A DNA stretch of 10,456 bases from an uncultured Lachnospiraceae bacterium (GTDB lineage Bacteria > Bacillota > Clostridia > Lachnospirales > Lachnospiraceae): assembly GCA_900554925.1 (NCBI GenBank), contig USJG01000079.1, forward strand, positions 1 through 10,456, read 5' to 3'. Position numbers and translations under genes: made by a program. Every line of letters starts with the position of its first letter. Positions within the stretch are counted from its first letter, which is position 1. This document shows, one piece after another, positions 1 to 7,035 of the stretch. The notes under the pieces are model-generated. The model worked only from the letters and a program-made list of their open reading frames with translations. It searched no databases and had not been told where the DNA came from.

Positions 1-258
1 AAATAAGACCACAGCAATAACTCCCGAAAACAGGGCGGCGGCTATATGGGCTGCAACGGAAAAGTCAAGAAGGAATGCAAACAAAGCCGGTATCCACTGA
101 AGCAGTACCGAACCTAAGACGCTTCCGCAAAGCAGGCGAGTAACAGTATTTTTTTGAGACAATAAAGTGCCTGCAATTAAAAGACCGATCAATTGAAAAT
201 AAAGAAAATAAATTGTTCCGGATATATTTCCGCCCAAAGAACCCCAGATGGAAGCCAT
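1..258 (-). CDS. Partial membrane protein, N-terminal 86 residues, family unknown
   Basis: Reading the minus strand from an ATG at 258 gives 86 codons without a stop, running off the left edge. The protein begins MASIWGSLGGNISGTIYFLY and is strongly hydrophobic. I see about three likely membrane segments: roughly residues 11-33, 42-62 and 66-86, with a short polar turn (SQKNTVTR) after the first. An AAAGGAG-type ribosome site (complement of 267-274) lies 8 bases before the ATG, and a plausible minus-strand promoter lies further upstream at 295-324, which supports the start. I do not recognise the family. A polytopic glycosyltransferase or transporter is possible given the neighbourhood, but nothing in these 86 residues proves it. 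It is divergent from the GntR/ABC operon, so it need not be functionally linked. Confidence 0.6.
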   Translation of the reverse strand, partial: MASIWGSLGGNISGTIYFLYFQLIGLLIAGTLLSQKNTVTRLLCGSVLGSVLLQWIPALFAFLLDFSVAAHIAAALFSGVIAVVLF

Positions 259-266
259 AACAGAGT

Positions 267-274
267 CTCCTTTT
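267..274 (-). promoter_or_regulatory. Ribosome binding site of the left-edge membrane protein
   Basis: On the minus strand this reads AAAAGGAG, 8 bases before the ATG at 258. It supports that start codon for the truncated gene. Confidence 0.55.
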
Positions 275-294
275 ATGTAAGCTGCATTTTTTTC

Positions 295-324
295 AGTATA
301 TCATTGTTTCAGACAGATGTGCAA
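295..324 (-). promoter_or_regulatory. Candidate promoter for the left-edge membrane protein
   Basis: On the minus strand, TTGCAC (complement of 319-324) is followed after 18 bases by TATACT (complement of 295-300). The -10 box matches consensus at five of six positions, the -35 box at only three. It would give a leader of roughly 30 bases ahead of the start at 258. This is a pattern-match call only. Confidence 0.4.
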
Positions 325-359
325 AAAAGTTAATCTTTTATTAAGAACCCCCTATACTC

Positions 360-388
360 TTGACACAGCCTAAGGCCCATAATATGAT
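360..388 (+). promoter_or_regulatory. Sigma-A-type promoter of the gntR-ABC operon
   Basis: A perfect -35 box TTGACA at 360-365 is separated by exactly 17 bases from TATGAT at 383-388, a five-of-six match to the -10 consensus. Transcription would start near 395, inside the palindrome at 391-413, leaving a leader of about 65 bases before the gntR start at 462. It is the strongest promoter-like sequence in the window. Confidence 0.8.
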
Positions 389-390
389 AA

Positions 391-413
391 GTGTATTAAT
401 GATATTAGTACAC
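391..413 (+). promoter_or_regulatory. Palindromic operator, probable binding site of the adjacent GntR regulator
   Basis: This 23-bp imperfect palindrome has left arm GTGTATTAAT, right arm ATTAGTACAC and a 3-bp centre. Each arm is 10 bp, and the only arm mismatch is at the sixth position. It begins 2 bases after the -10 box and covers the predicted transcription start, so bound protein would block initiation. Operators of the GT...TA...AC style are known for GntR regulators of the YtrA subfamily. The regulator encoded just downstream belongs to that subfamily, so autorepression is the natural inference. Confidence 0.7.
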
Positions 414-450
414 TAAATACAGAAAGCCTGTTATGTGTGTACAAATGGAA

Positions 451-457
451 AGGAAGG
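451..457 (+). promoter_or_regulatory. Ribosome binding site fixing the gntR start
   Basis: AGGAAGG lies 4 bases before the ATG at 462. It falls inside the extra nine codons of the alternative GTG start at 435, which makes the shorter form the more credible protein. Confidence 0.6.
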
Positions 458-461
458 CTGT

Positions 462-827
462 ATGATACTTGTAGATTACAGAGACACAAGACCTATCTAT
501 GAGCAGATAGTAGATAAGTATAAGATGTTGATCCTTCGTGGGGTACTGCGTCCGGATGACAAGCTTCCTTCTGTACGTAATCTGGCGGTTGAACTGTCCA
601 TCAATCCCAACACGATTCAGCGTGCTTATGCGGAATTGGAAAGGCAGGGATACATCTATACGGTAAAAGGAAAGGGAAACTTTGTTTCAGACAGCAGGCA
701 GCTGTTTCTCCAATACCAGCAGGAACTGTTTGTACAGCTGAAAGCGGTGTGTAAAGCCGCCCTGGAGGCAGGTATTACAGAAGAAGAAATTATGCAGAGT
801 ATCAAAGAAGGAGTAGCGTATGATTGA
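462..827 (+). CDS. GntR-family transcriptional regulator, YtrA subfamily
   Basis: A 121-residue DNA-binding repressor-type protein. Residues about 5-70 form the winged helix-turn-helix: the opening DTRPIYEQIVDKYKMLILRG, then LPSVRNLAVELSINPNTIQR (the recognition region) and the wing GYIYTVKGKGNFV. The remaining 50 or so residues are a short helical tail. That length and layout are typical of the YtrA subfamily, which lacks the large effector domain of other GntR proteins and usually controls a neighbouring ABC exporter. The start at 462 is chosen over an upstream GTG at 435 because AGGAAGG sits directly before it and homologues begin at about this point. Its stop overlaps the ABC ATPase start by 8 bases, so the two are translationally coupled. 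The palindrome at 391-413 suggests it represses its own operon. The inducing ligand or stress cannot be read from the sequence. Confidence 0.92.
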   Translation: MILVDYRDTRPIYEQIVDKYKMLILRGVLRPDDKLPSVRNLAVELSINPNTIQRAYAELERQGYIYTVKGKGNFVSDSRQLFLQYQQELFVQLKAVCKAALEAGITEEEIMQSIKEGVAYD

Positions 828-1725
828 GTTGAGGAATATAACCAAATCTTATGATAAGATTAAAGCTGTGGATAACGTAAGTGTCGCCATTAAGGAAAAT
901 ACGGTTTTTGGTCTTATAGGAACAAATGGAGCGGGAAAAAGCACGGTGCTTCGAATGATTGCCGGCGTGCTTGAGCCTGAGCAGGGGGAAATTGCTGTGG
1001 ATGGTCTTCCGGTTTTTGACAATATGGAAGCCAAAAGGAACATTTATTTTATCGCAGATGAACCTTATTTCTTTGCAAACAGCAATGCGGCAGATATGCA
1101 GAAATATCTTACCTGTGTTTACCATGAGTTTGCAGTGGAGGATTACTATAATTACCTGGTTAACTTCGGGCTGGATAAAAAAAGGAAAATTAATACTTAT
1201 TCTAAGGGAATGAGAAAACAGCTGGCACTGATCTGCGGAGTATGCAGCGGAGCCAAGTATCTTTTGTGTGATGAGACCTTTGACGGTCTTGATCCGGTAA
1301 TGCGACAGGGAATTAAAAGTATTTTTGCAAGTGAAATGGAGCGGCGGGGAATGACGCCGATAATTGCTTCCCATAACTTAAGAGAATTAGAGGATATCTG
1401 CGACCACGTGGGACTTTTGCATAAGGGAGGCGTTCTGCTGTCAAAGGATCTGGAGGATATGAAGTGTAATATCCAGAAGGTGCAGTGCGTGTTTAAGACC
1501 ATTGAAGATGAAGCAAAGGTTATTTCAATGCTGGATATTATGAAGAACGAAAAGAGAGGTTCTTTAAACGTGCTTACAGTGCGGGGCAATAAGGCGGAAA
1601 TATTGGCCACCTTTGCAACAGTAAATACGGTATTTTTTGAGGCGCTGCCTCTTTCTTTAGAGGAAATATTTATCAGCGAAACGGAGGTAGTGGGGTATGA
1701 TGTCAAAAAGCTCATTCTTGGTTAG
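820..1725 (+). CDS. ABC transporter ATP-binding protein, YtrB-like
   Basis: A 301-residue cytoplasmic nucleotide-binding subunit that would power the permease encoded next. The Walker A motif GTNGAGKST is at residues 34-42, the signature segment YSKGMRKQ at 127-134, Walker B YLLCDE at 147-152 with the catalytic glutamate E152, the D-loop GLD at 156-158 and the switch histidine H185 (IIASHNL). After Walker B the usual proline is replaced by threonine (DET instead of DEP). The Q-loop position appears to be a glutamate near residue 81 (FIADEPYFF), as seen in many exporters of this type. About 90 residues follow the ATPase core as a variable C-terminal region. It overlaps gntR by 8 bases and the permease by 29 bases. 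Family knowledge points to export or envelope-stress roles; the substrate is unknown. Confidence 0.93.
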   Translation: MIELRNITKSYDKIKAVDNVSVAIKENTVFGLIGTNGAGKSTVLRMIAGVLEPEQGEIAVDGLPVFDNMEAKRNIYFIADEPYFFANSNAADMQKYLTCVYHEFAVEDYYNYLVNFGLDKKRKINTYSKGMRKQLALICGVCSGAKYLLCDETFDGLDPVMRQGIKSIFASEMERRGMTPIIASHNLRELEDICDHVGLLHKGGVLLSKDLEDMKCNIQKVQCVFKTIEDEAKVISMLDIMKNEKRGSLNVLTVRGNKAEILATFATVNTVFFEALPLSLEEIFISETEVVGYDVKKLILG

Positions 1726-4003
1726 TATGAAAGAAAATAATAAAAGAAGGTTATGGGTCTGGGTCATATCAATGCTGGCCTTTGTGTTGGTATTCCCTGT
1801 CTATACTGCGCTGGTAGTAAAAAACACGATCATTCATTCAGAGTGGATCGCGGAATCCTACGGCCTTAAGCTGACGCAGCAGATGATACATGAGGAACTG
1901 GTTTTCAATATGGCCAATACGCTTGGGGTTTCGGCTCTGATAGCAGTGCTGACCACGATTGTTGCAATAATCAGTGCAGTTCAGGGATTTTCTTATCTGT
2001 ACAGCCGAAAAAAGATCGACTTCTATATGGGAATGCCGGTAAAAAGGAAAAAACGGTTTTTGAATATCTGGCTGAATGGAATTTTACTGTATGTGATACC
2101 TTATTTATCAGGACTTTTGATCAGCATACTGATTGCAGCCGGAAACGGAGGCGTGGATGGAGAAGTATTATATGCGGCAGCGACAGCCTTTGGCATAAAT
2201 ATATGTTTTTACCTGTGTGTTTATCATATGGCAATTCTGGCAGTTATGCTTACCGGAAATATTGTGATCACCGGTTTTGCCCTGCTGGTATTTGGACTAT
2301 ATGAATTTGGGGTAAGATTTGTATTGTACGGTTATAAAGAACTGTTTTTCCGGTATTTCAGCTCTTACGGAAATGACAAGTCCCCGATATTATCGCCATT
2401 TGTAATGCTGTTTGATTTTGTGAACAGTTCACATGACAGGCTTTTCATTGCAGCCAAATTGCTTATCTTTGGACTGGTTCTTTTAGTAATTTCTTATGTT
2501 TGCTATAAAAAGCGCCCGGCGGAGGCAGCAGGAAAAGCAATGACCTTTGCAATTACCAAACCCATTGTTAAAGTGCTGCTTGTGATACCCCTTTCACTGT
2601 TAGCAGGTTTTTTGGTTGCGGAAACCATAAATTATGATCCCCTGACCACCGGGGAGGGGATTTGGTATGTGATTTTTACCATCGCCCTTGTGGTGGTGGT
2701 GGGCAGTGCCATGATACAGGTGATTTACGAATTTGATATAAAGGGAGCCCTTCATAAAAAATCCCATATTGTTGTGGCCGGTGTGCTGGCAGCATTGATT
2801 TTTATGGGATTTCGTTATGATTTTACAGGGTATGACAGTTATATTCCCAAACAGAAGGATATTGAAAGCATAGCCTTTGTGCCGGATTATTATGAAAACT
2901 CAGCAATGTATGGAAACGGACGGTTTGACCAGGATGGCTCTTATATGTCGGAGCAGGAATATGCAGATAAATATATGCAGCTGAAAAATGTGGAGGAAGT
3001 ATGCAAATTAGCTGAAATTTCCCAAAATGGTTACAATGAGTTTTTAGGGCGCGTGGAGCAGGAGGAATATAAGGAAGAACAGGCAGAGAACTGGTCTTAC
3101 GCAACACTGATTTATCATTTGAAAAACGGACGCAGCGTAAGCCGGGTGATCTGGGTAGATGTAAATGATGAAAATACCATAGAACTGCTTGACCAGATAA
3201 TGGGATCGGAAGAGTTTAAGAAGGGATATATGAAAGGAGCCTCTGAAAATCTTGATTTGCTGCTTGCAGGTGCAAATGTTAAACAGAAAGTCAGCGCTGT
3301 TTATGGGAATACGGTTTATACACAAAAGATGAACGTAAAAGACGCAGAGAACCTTTTGGAGGCTTACAGAAAAGACCTGGCATTGGCGAATTTCAGCAAC
3401 ATAAAGGAAAGTACGCCGATTGCAGAATTTACGCTGCATATTGAGGAAGAGACGGCTGGAAGTTTCCATAGAATATCCAGATCAATAAGAAGCTGGGACA
3501 TAAAAATGGATATTTATCCCTTCTACAAAGAAAGTATTGCCTGTCTTAAAGAGAATGGATATTATATGGAAGGGCAGCTTGATCTGGAGGACGTGGATCA
3601 TATACAGGTACTTAATTATAATAACGAAGCAAGAGAAAAGCTACAGGAGAAAATAAATACCACCGCGGGCGCAGCAGCCATAGGCAGCGAGATTACCGAC
3701 GAGGAGGCGGAAAATATTGCTTTGGAGGCAATGCAAAGCAGTGCTTCTATAGATACGCGGGTTTATGCTGATTATACGCAGAAAGAAGATATTGCCAGAA
3801 TTGCGTCATGTATTGTGCCTCAGGATATTACTTATGGAAGCAACTGGGATGGCGGAAACAGGTATGACAATGAATACCAGATTATCGTTTATTTTAAAGC
3901 CGGAAGTGAAATTAGCAGAAGCTATGGAACCTATGCTTATTATTGCTTCTTAAAGGGGCAGGTGCCCGACTTTGTTGCAGAAGATACCTTATACAAGGAC
4001 TAG
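1697..4003 (+). CDS. ABC transporter permease with a large C-terminal extracytoplasmic domain
   Basis: A 768-residue membrane partner of the preceding ATPase. About nine membrane segments lie in the first 375 residues, roughly at 19-41, 75-101, 122-147, 157-180, 188-212, 247-268, 288-308, 321-341 and 355-373. Basic loops (MPVKRKKR near 115, YKKRPAEAAGK near 270, IKGALHKK near 350) fall where the cytoplasmic side is predicted. The motif around MGMPVKRKKRF after segment 2 resembles the cytoplasmic coupling region of ABC-2 type exporters. The last 394 or so residues are soluble and acidic, and the topology puts them outside the cell. They may match a Pfam domain of unknown function reported for such permeases (I recall DUF6449, unverified). 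The start at 1697 is set by GGAGGT at 1683-1688. It is far longer than the 300-odd residues of Bacillus YtrC/YtrD-type permeases. Confidence 0.85.
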   Translation: MMSKSSFLVSMKENNKRRLWVWVISMLAFVLVFPVYTALVVKNTIIHSEWIAESYGLKLTQQMIHEELVFNMANTLGVSALIAVLTTIVAIISAVQGFSYLYSRKKIDFYMGMPVKRKKRFLNIWLNGILLYVIPYLSGLLISILIAAGNGGVDGEVLYAAATAFGINICFYLCVYHMAILAVMLTGNIVITGFALLVFGLYEFGVRFVLYGYKELFFRYFSSYGNDKSPILSPFVMLFDFVNSSHDRLFIAAKLLIFGLVLLVISYVCYKKRPAEAAGKAMTFAITKPIVKVLLVIPLSLLAGFLVAETINYDPLTTGEGIWYVIFTIALVVVVGSAMIQVIYEFDIKGALHKKSHIVVAGVLAALIFMGFRYDFTGYDSYIPKQKDIESIAFVPDYYENSAMYGNGRFDQDGSYMSEQEYADKYMQLKNVEEVCKLAEISQNGYNEFLGRVEQEEYKEEQAENWSYATLIYHLKNGRSVSRVIWVDVNDENTIELLDQIMGSEEFKKGYMKGASENLDLLLAGANVKQKVSAVYGNTVYTQKMNVKDAENLLEAYRKDLALANFSNIKESTPIAEFTLHIEEETAGSFHRISRSIRSWDIKMDIYPFYKESIACLKENGYYMEGQLDLEDVDHIQVLNYNNEAREKLQEKINTTAGAAAIGSEITDEEAENIALEAMQSSASIDTRVYADYTQKEDIARIASCIVPQDITYGSNWDGGNRYDNEYQIIVYFKAGSEISRSYGTYAYYCFLKGQVPDFVAEDTLYKD

Positions 4004-4009
4004 ATTGCA

Positions 4010-4038
4010 TTTACAAATCAAATGAAATTGTTTATATT
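4010..4038 (+). promoter_or_regulatory. Promoter of the Gpi18-like glycosyltransferase gene, abutting the upstream terminator
   Basis: TTTACA at 4010-4015 and TATATT at 4033-4038 each match consensus at five of six positions and are separated by exactly 17 bases. Initiation would fall near 4045, inside the left arm of the terminator hairpin at 4039-4070. Transcripts starting here would therefore lack most of that arm and should escape termination. It is the only good promoter candidate between the permease stop and the next gene. Confidence 0.6.
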
Positions 4039-4070
4039 AAAAAGGAGCCTTGATAAAAGGTTCCTTTTTT
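4039..4070 (+). terminator. Intrinsic terminator of the gntR-ABC operon, possibly bidirectional
   Basis: The left arm AAAAAGGAGCC (4039-4049) pairs with GGTTCCTTTTT (4059-4069) over 11 bp, with one G-U wobble and a 9-base loop; the right arm ends in a run of six T. It lies 35 bases after the permease stop. The A-rich left arm becomes a T run on the other strand, so the element could also stop leftward transcription from the convergent gene. Confidence 0.85.
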
Positions 4071-4109
4071 GCAGATTGCATTCGGGTTCGGAAAGGTATG
4101 GAAATAAAC

Positions 4110-5312
4110 ATGAAGGAACGCATTTTGGACAAAGTCATGTTCAGAGATCTGGAAGCCGGCAAAATCAAATTGAAAGTGGTGGATATGGTATTTATTGCCT
4201 GTCTGTTTGTTTTTGCCTTTATGATAAGATGGAAGCTGATGCCTGTTGAGTCAGCAGATTACTGGGGATTTTTGGAGGATTGGATGGAACAGATAAGGAC
4301 CCATGGGGGCTTTAGTTCTCTGAAGTATCAAATATCAAATTATTCTTCGCCCTATATGTATCTGATGTGTCTGCTGTCTTATTTAACGACCAATGACCTG
4401 TACGGGCTTAAACTAATATCTGTTTTTTTTGATTACGCGGCCAGCGTGGCAGTGTTTCTGATTCTGTATCAGATTACAGGAAATTTAAGAAAATCCATTA
4501 TGGGAATGGCGCTTTTGCTTTTATCCCCCACGGTCATACTTGACAGCGCCTACTGGTGTCAATGCGATATTATTTATACTGCCTTTATTTTGTATGCCCT
4601 TTATTACTTTTTTAAAGACAACAGCAGATGGTGCCTGATTTTTGTAGGAATTTCATTTACCTTTAAGCTGCAGGCCCTGTTCATTGTCCCGTTTCTAATT
4701 ATCATGTGGTTAAAAAGAAAAACCGTCAGGCTTTCAGATTTTCTTTGGATACCCATCATTTATGTGATCAGCGCGATACCGGCATGGGTTGCGGGAAGAG
4801 ATTTTAAAGAGTTAATGCTGATCTATTTTGATCAGGCCGGAACCTATCCATGGGGAACCTTGGAATATCCCAATATTTATGCGCTTTTAGGAGAGGCCAT
4901 GCCGGATATGCGTCATGCACAGCAGGTCAGCGGGGCGGGTACTTTCATGACCATAATAATACTTGGAGGTATTGCCTACTATTTATATACAAAGAACGTA
5001 AATCTTACCAATGAGCTTATGATAACGCTGGCGTTGTTTACGGTGGCGGTTATAGTATATTCACTGCCTCATATGCATGAACGATATGGGTTTTTGATCG
5101 ATCTTCTTGCTATTTTGTACGGAACGCTCAATGTAAAAAAGCTGCCCATAGCCTGCGGATTTATGCTGGTATCAGTGCTGAGCTTTATGCCTTATCTGAT
5201 TGCGGTGCATATTGTGCCGATACAGTATATAGCCATTGCCCAGTTTGGCCTTATCGTATATGTAGGTTATGATCTTTATGCACAGATTAAGGCCAATAGC
5301 TTACAATACTAA
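4110..5312 (+). CDS. GT-C glycosyltransferase, Gpi18-like mannosyltransferase family (COG5542 type)
   Basis: A polytopic membrane protein of 400 residues with about ten hydrophobic segments, the first near residues 23-42. Three features fit the Gpi18-like GT-C family: an acidic motif in the first outer loop (E47-S-A-D50), the segment YWCQCDIIYT with D153, close to the family's WGQCD pattern, and MHERYGF near the C-terminus (H323-E324-R325-Y326). Such enzymes transfer a sugar, often mannose, from a polyprenyl-phosphate donor on the outer face of the membrane. Donor and acceptor here are unknown. The frame is open back to an ATG at 4050, but that lies inside the terminator hairpin. Of the inner ATGs, 4098 has GGAAAGG only 1 base away and 4110 has it 13 bases away. 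I prefer 4110, but 4098 is possible. The 3' end overlaps the opposing PMT gene by 12 bp. Confidence 0.8.
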   Translation: MKERILDKVMFRDLEAGKIKLKVVDMVFIACLFVFAFMIRWKLMPVESADYWGFLEDWMEQIRTHGGFSSLKYQISNYSSPYMYLMCLLSYLTTNDLYGLKLISVFFDYAASVAVFLILYQITGNLRKSIMGMALLLLSPTVILDSAYWCQCDIIYTAFILYALYYFFKDNSRWCLIFVGISFTFKLQALFIVPFLIIMWLKRKTVRLSDFLWIPIIYVISAIPAWVAGRDFKELMLIYFDQAGTYPWGTLEYPNIYALLGEAMPDMRHAQQVSGAGTFMTIIILGGIAYYLYTKNVNLTNELMITLALFTVAVIVYSLPHMHERYGFLIDLLAILYGTLNVKKLPIACGFMLVSVLSFMPYLIAVHIVPIQYIAIAQFGLIVYVGYDLYAQIKANSLQY

Positions 5313-7028
5313 AATCCAGTCTTTTAACCATCTTAAATGCAGTCCGTATTCCAGATCAACAGGAAAACCGGAGATAACAGGGAAAAACAGGAAAAAGCAC
5401 AGGAGGGCGGCTGCCATATATATGGCAACCGCTTTTTTTCCCCAGGAAAAATGCTCTTTTATATGCATCATAGTATAACCCATCATCAGCATCACAAATA
5501 AAATGGCAGGAAAATAATGATAAATAAAAGTAATTCTGCTTATGGACATCCAGGGAACATACTGTGCCAGGTATGCGATGCACAGAAACCCGGCTTTTTT
5601 ATCTTTTTTTATGATCCAGCGGAAGAATACAAAAAGCTCACAGGGAATACCTGCCCACCAGATTACAGGATTCCCCATACAACTGACAGCGCTTACCTGG
5701 GTGGCATTTACCGCGTCGTTGGCGTCCAGAAGCGGCATCCAGATAATGGGCCATTCATAAAAAGGGGAGCTGTAGTAATGCTCAGCAACAAGGTTTGAAT
5801 GATAGTCGAACATATATTGGGTTCCCTTTATTGCCTTATCAATTAACCCCGAATATTCCGTATACCCTACGACTGGTATAAAGCAGAGAGTATAAACTGC
5901 CAGAGGGATTGCAATAAAAAACAGACAGCAAAAACCAAAAAGGCGCAGAACCTGCCCTTTGGGAAAATGCGTCAGTGTATACCAGAAGAATAAAATGGCA
6001 AGTCCCAGTCCGGCATAAACGCCCGTCCACTTGGTGGCGATGCCTAAAGCCATACTGATGCCGCAAAAGGCCAGGGGAAGAAAAACTTTTTTTGGAGGAA
6101 ATTTATCGGAAAGACAGCTTTCAGATTTACGGTACCAGCTGTCTTTCAGAAAATAATCATACAGGAAGTAATACATAAGCAGTATAAAAAATGCGGCAAA
6201 AATGTCAATGGTAGCAATTCGCGATAAGTTATAATGCATACAGTCAAACACCAAAAGCCCGGCAGTTGCTGCGGCAATAAAGGAATTTTTAAACAGCTTT
6301 CTGGCAAACAGATACATAAGGGGTATGATCAGGATGCCGAAAATCACAGACATAAAACGCCAGCCAAAGGGATTCATGCCAAAGAGGAGGATTCCAATGG
6401 AAATCAAAATCTTTCCCAGGTGCGGATGGGTGGTTTCGTAGGTGGTCAGTTTATGGATAAATTCATAGGCAGTACGCCCGTGATAAACCTCGTCAAACAT
6501 AGTCCCGGTCAGATAGGTTTTTACAGAAGGAAACATATGCTGTTCGTCAAAAAGAGCAGGATATTCCTCATAGTTGACAGGCAAGATCTGGGTGCCGTCA
6601 GTTTTTTGAAACACCATTTCCTTAAGCACGGCAGTGTCATCCGTGGCAACAATGCCCAGGTATCGCAAACGGTAATTTAAATCAATTTTATTCCATGCAA
6701 AAACAGATTCCGCAACAGCATCTCCGTTAAACACTTCCCATGCGCCGGTCACTTCATTAAAAGCAGAAATGGAAAAATGCCTGGTGTTTAAGTTCCCAAG
6801 AAAAACAGAGACAGAACCAATGTCTGTATATTCTCCAAAGTCCAGCACAATATCGCGGTTCTGTGTATCGGTTATGTAGTCGGTTTCGGGAGCGTAGGTA
6901 TTTCCAAGCCTGAAAAAGGCTAAGACTGAAAAAATGAAGGTCAGGAGGATGATATTAATGTAATCCTTATGAGTCAGCTGTTGATCCATAAGCTTTATAT
7001 TTTTAAAAAAAGAAATTATATGCTTCAT
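5301..7028 (-). CDS. PMT-family (GT39-like) membrane glycosyltransferase with an inserted outer domain
   Basis: A 575-residue GT-C enzyme related to protein O-mannosyltransferases, expected to use a polyprenyl-phosphate sugar outside the membrane. The first membrane segment is near residues 24-40 and ends in FFRLGN, a PMT-like junction. The catalytic loop carries FDEVYHG with the D179-E180 pair, followed by ETTHPHLGK (198-206) and later SRIATIDIFAAFF, all typical of PMT proteins. Between segment 1 and that loop lie about 130 residues rich in alternating hydrophobic positions (from DIVLDFGEYTDIGSVSVFLG) that look like a galactose-binding or discoidin-like beta-sandwich. About nine or ten further membrane segments follow. 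The start at 7028 is preferred over 7073 because AAGAAGGAG (complement of 7036-7044) lies 7 bases upstream. A minus-strand promoter at 7074-7102 fits. Acceptor unknown: a protein or a cell-wall polymer. Confidence 0.87.
   Translation of the reverse strand: MKHIISFFKNIKLMDQQLTHKDYINIILLTFIFSVLAFFRLGNTYAPETDYITDTQNRDIVLDFGEYTDIGSVSVFLGNLNTRHFSISAFNEVTGAWEVFNGDAVAESVFAWNKIDLNYRLRYLGIVATDDTAVLKEMVFQKTDGTQILPVNYEEYPALFDEQHMFPSVKTYLTGTMFDEVYHGRTAYEFIHKLTTYETTHPHLGKILISIGILLFGMNPFGWRFMSVIFGILIIPLMYLFARKLFKNSFIAAATAGLLVFDCMHYNLSRIATIDIFAAFFILLMYYFLYDYFLKDSWYRKSESCLSDKFPPKKVFLPLAFCGISMALGIATKWTGVYAGLGLAILFFWYTLTHFPKGQVLRLFGFCCLFFIAIPLAVYTLCFIPVVGYTEYSGLIDKAIKGTQYMFDYHSNLVAEHYYSSPFYEWPIIWMPLLDANDAVNATQVSAVSCMGNPVIWWAGIPCELFVFFRWIIKKDKKAGFLCIAYLAQYVPWMSISRITFIYHYFPAILFVMLMMGYTMMHIKEHFSWGKKAVAIYMAAALLCFFLFFPVISGFPVDLEYGLHLRWLKDWILVL
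5407..5439 (+). terminator. Plus-strand intrinsic terminator embedded in the convergent PMT gene
   Basis: The sequence GCGG-C-TGCCATA (5407-5418) pairs with TATGGCA-A-CCGC (5421-5432) with one internal C/A mismatch, and seven T follow at 5433-5439. It is a well-formed terminator for rightward transcription, 95 bases after the stop of the Gpi18-like gene. It lies wholly inside the opposing gene, where it encodes part of KKAVAIYMAAALL. The minus strand has no T run after the hairpin, so leftward transcription should pass. Confidence 0.65.
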
Positions 7029-7035
7029 AGAAGTA

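Noticed and set aside
330..358. A second promoter TTAATC-N17-TATACT upstream of gntR
   Set aside because: The -35 match is poor (three of six) and the adjacent TTGACA-N17-TATGAT with operator is far better.
802..1374. A 190-codon minus-strand open frame over the ABC ATPase gene
   Set aside because: It is antisense to a gene with all ABC motifs, has low-complexity shadow-type composition and no ribosome site or promoter.
4050..4109. Upstream start at 4050 for the Gpi18-like gene
   Set aside because: The codons lie within the terminator hairpin and T run and no ribosome site precedes the ATG; starts at 4098 or 4110 are more likely.
5100..5300. Minus-strand terminator for the PMT gene inside the Gpi18-like gene
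   Set aside because: A T run exists on the minus strand near 5135-5141, but no stable hairpin precedes it.
6234..6680. A 148-codon plus-strand open frame inside the PMT gene
   Set aside because: Antisense to a well-supported glycosyltransferase, no recognisable domain and no ribosome site.
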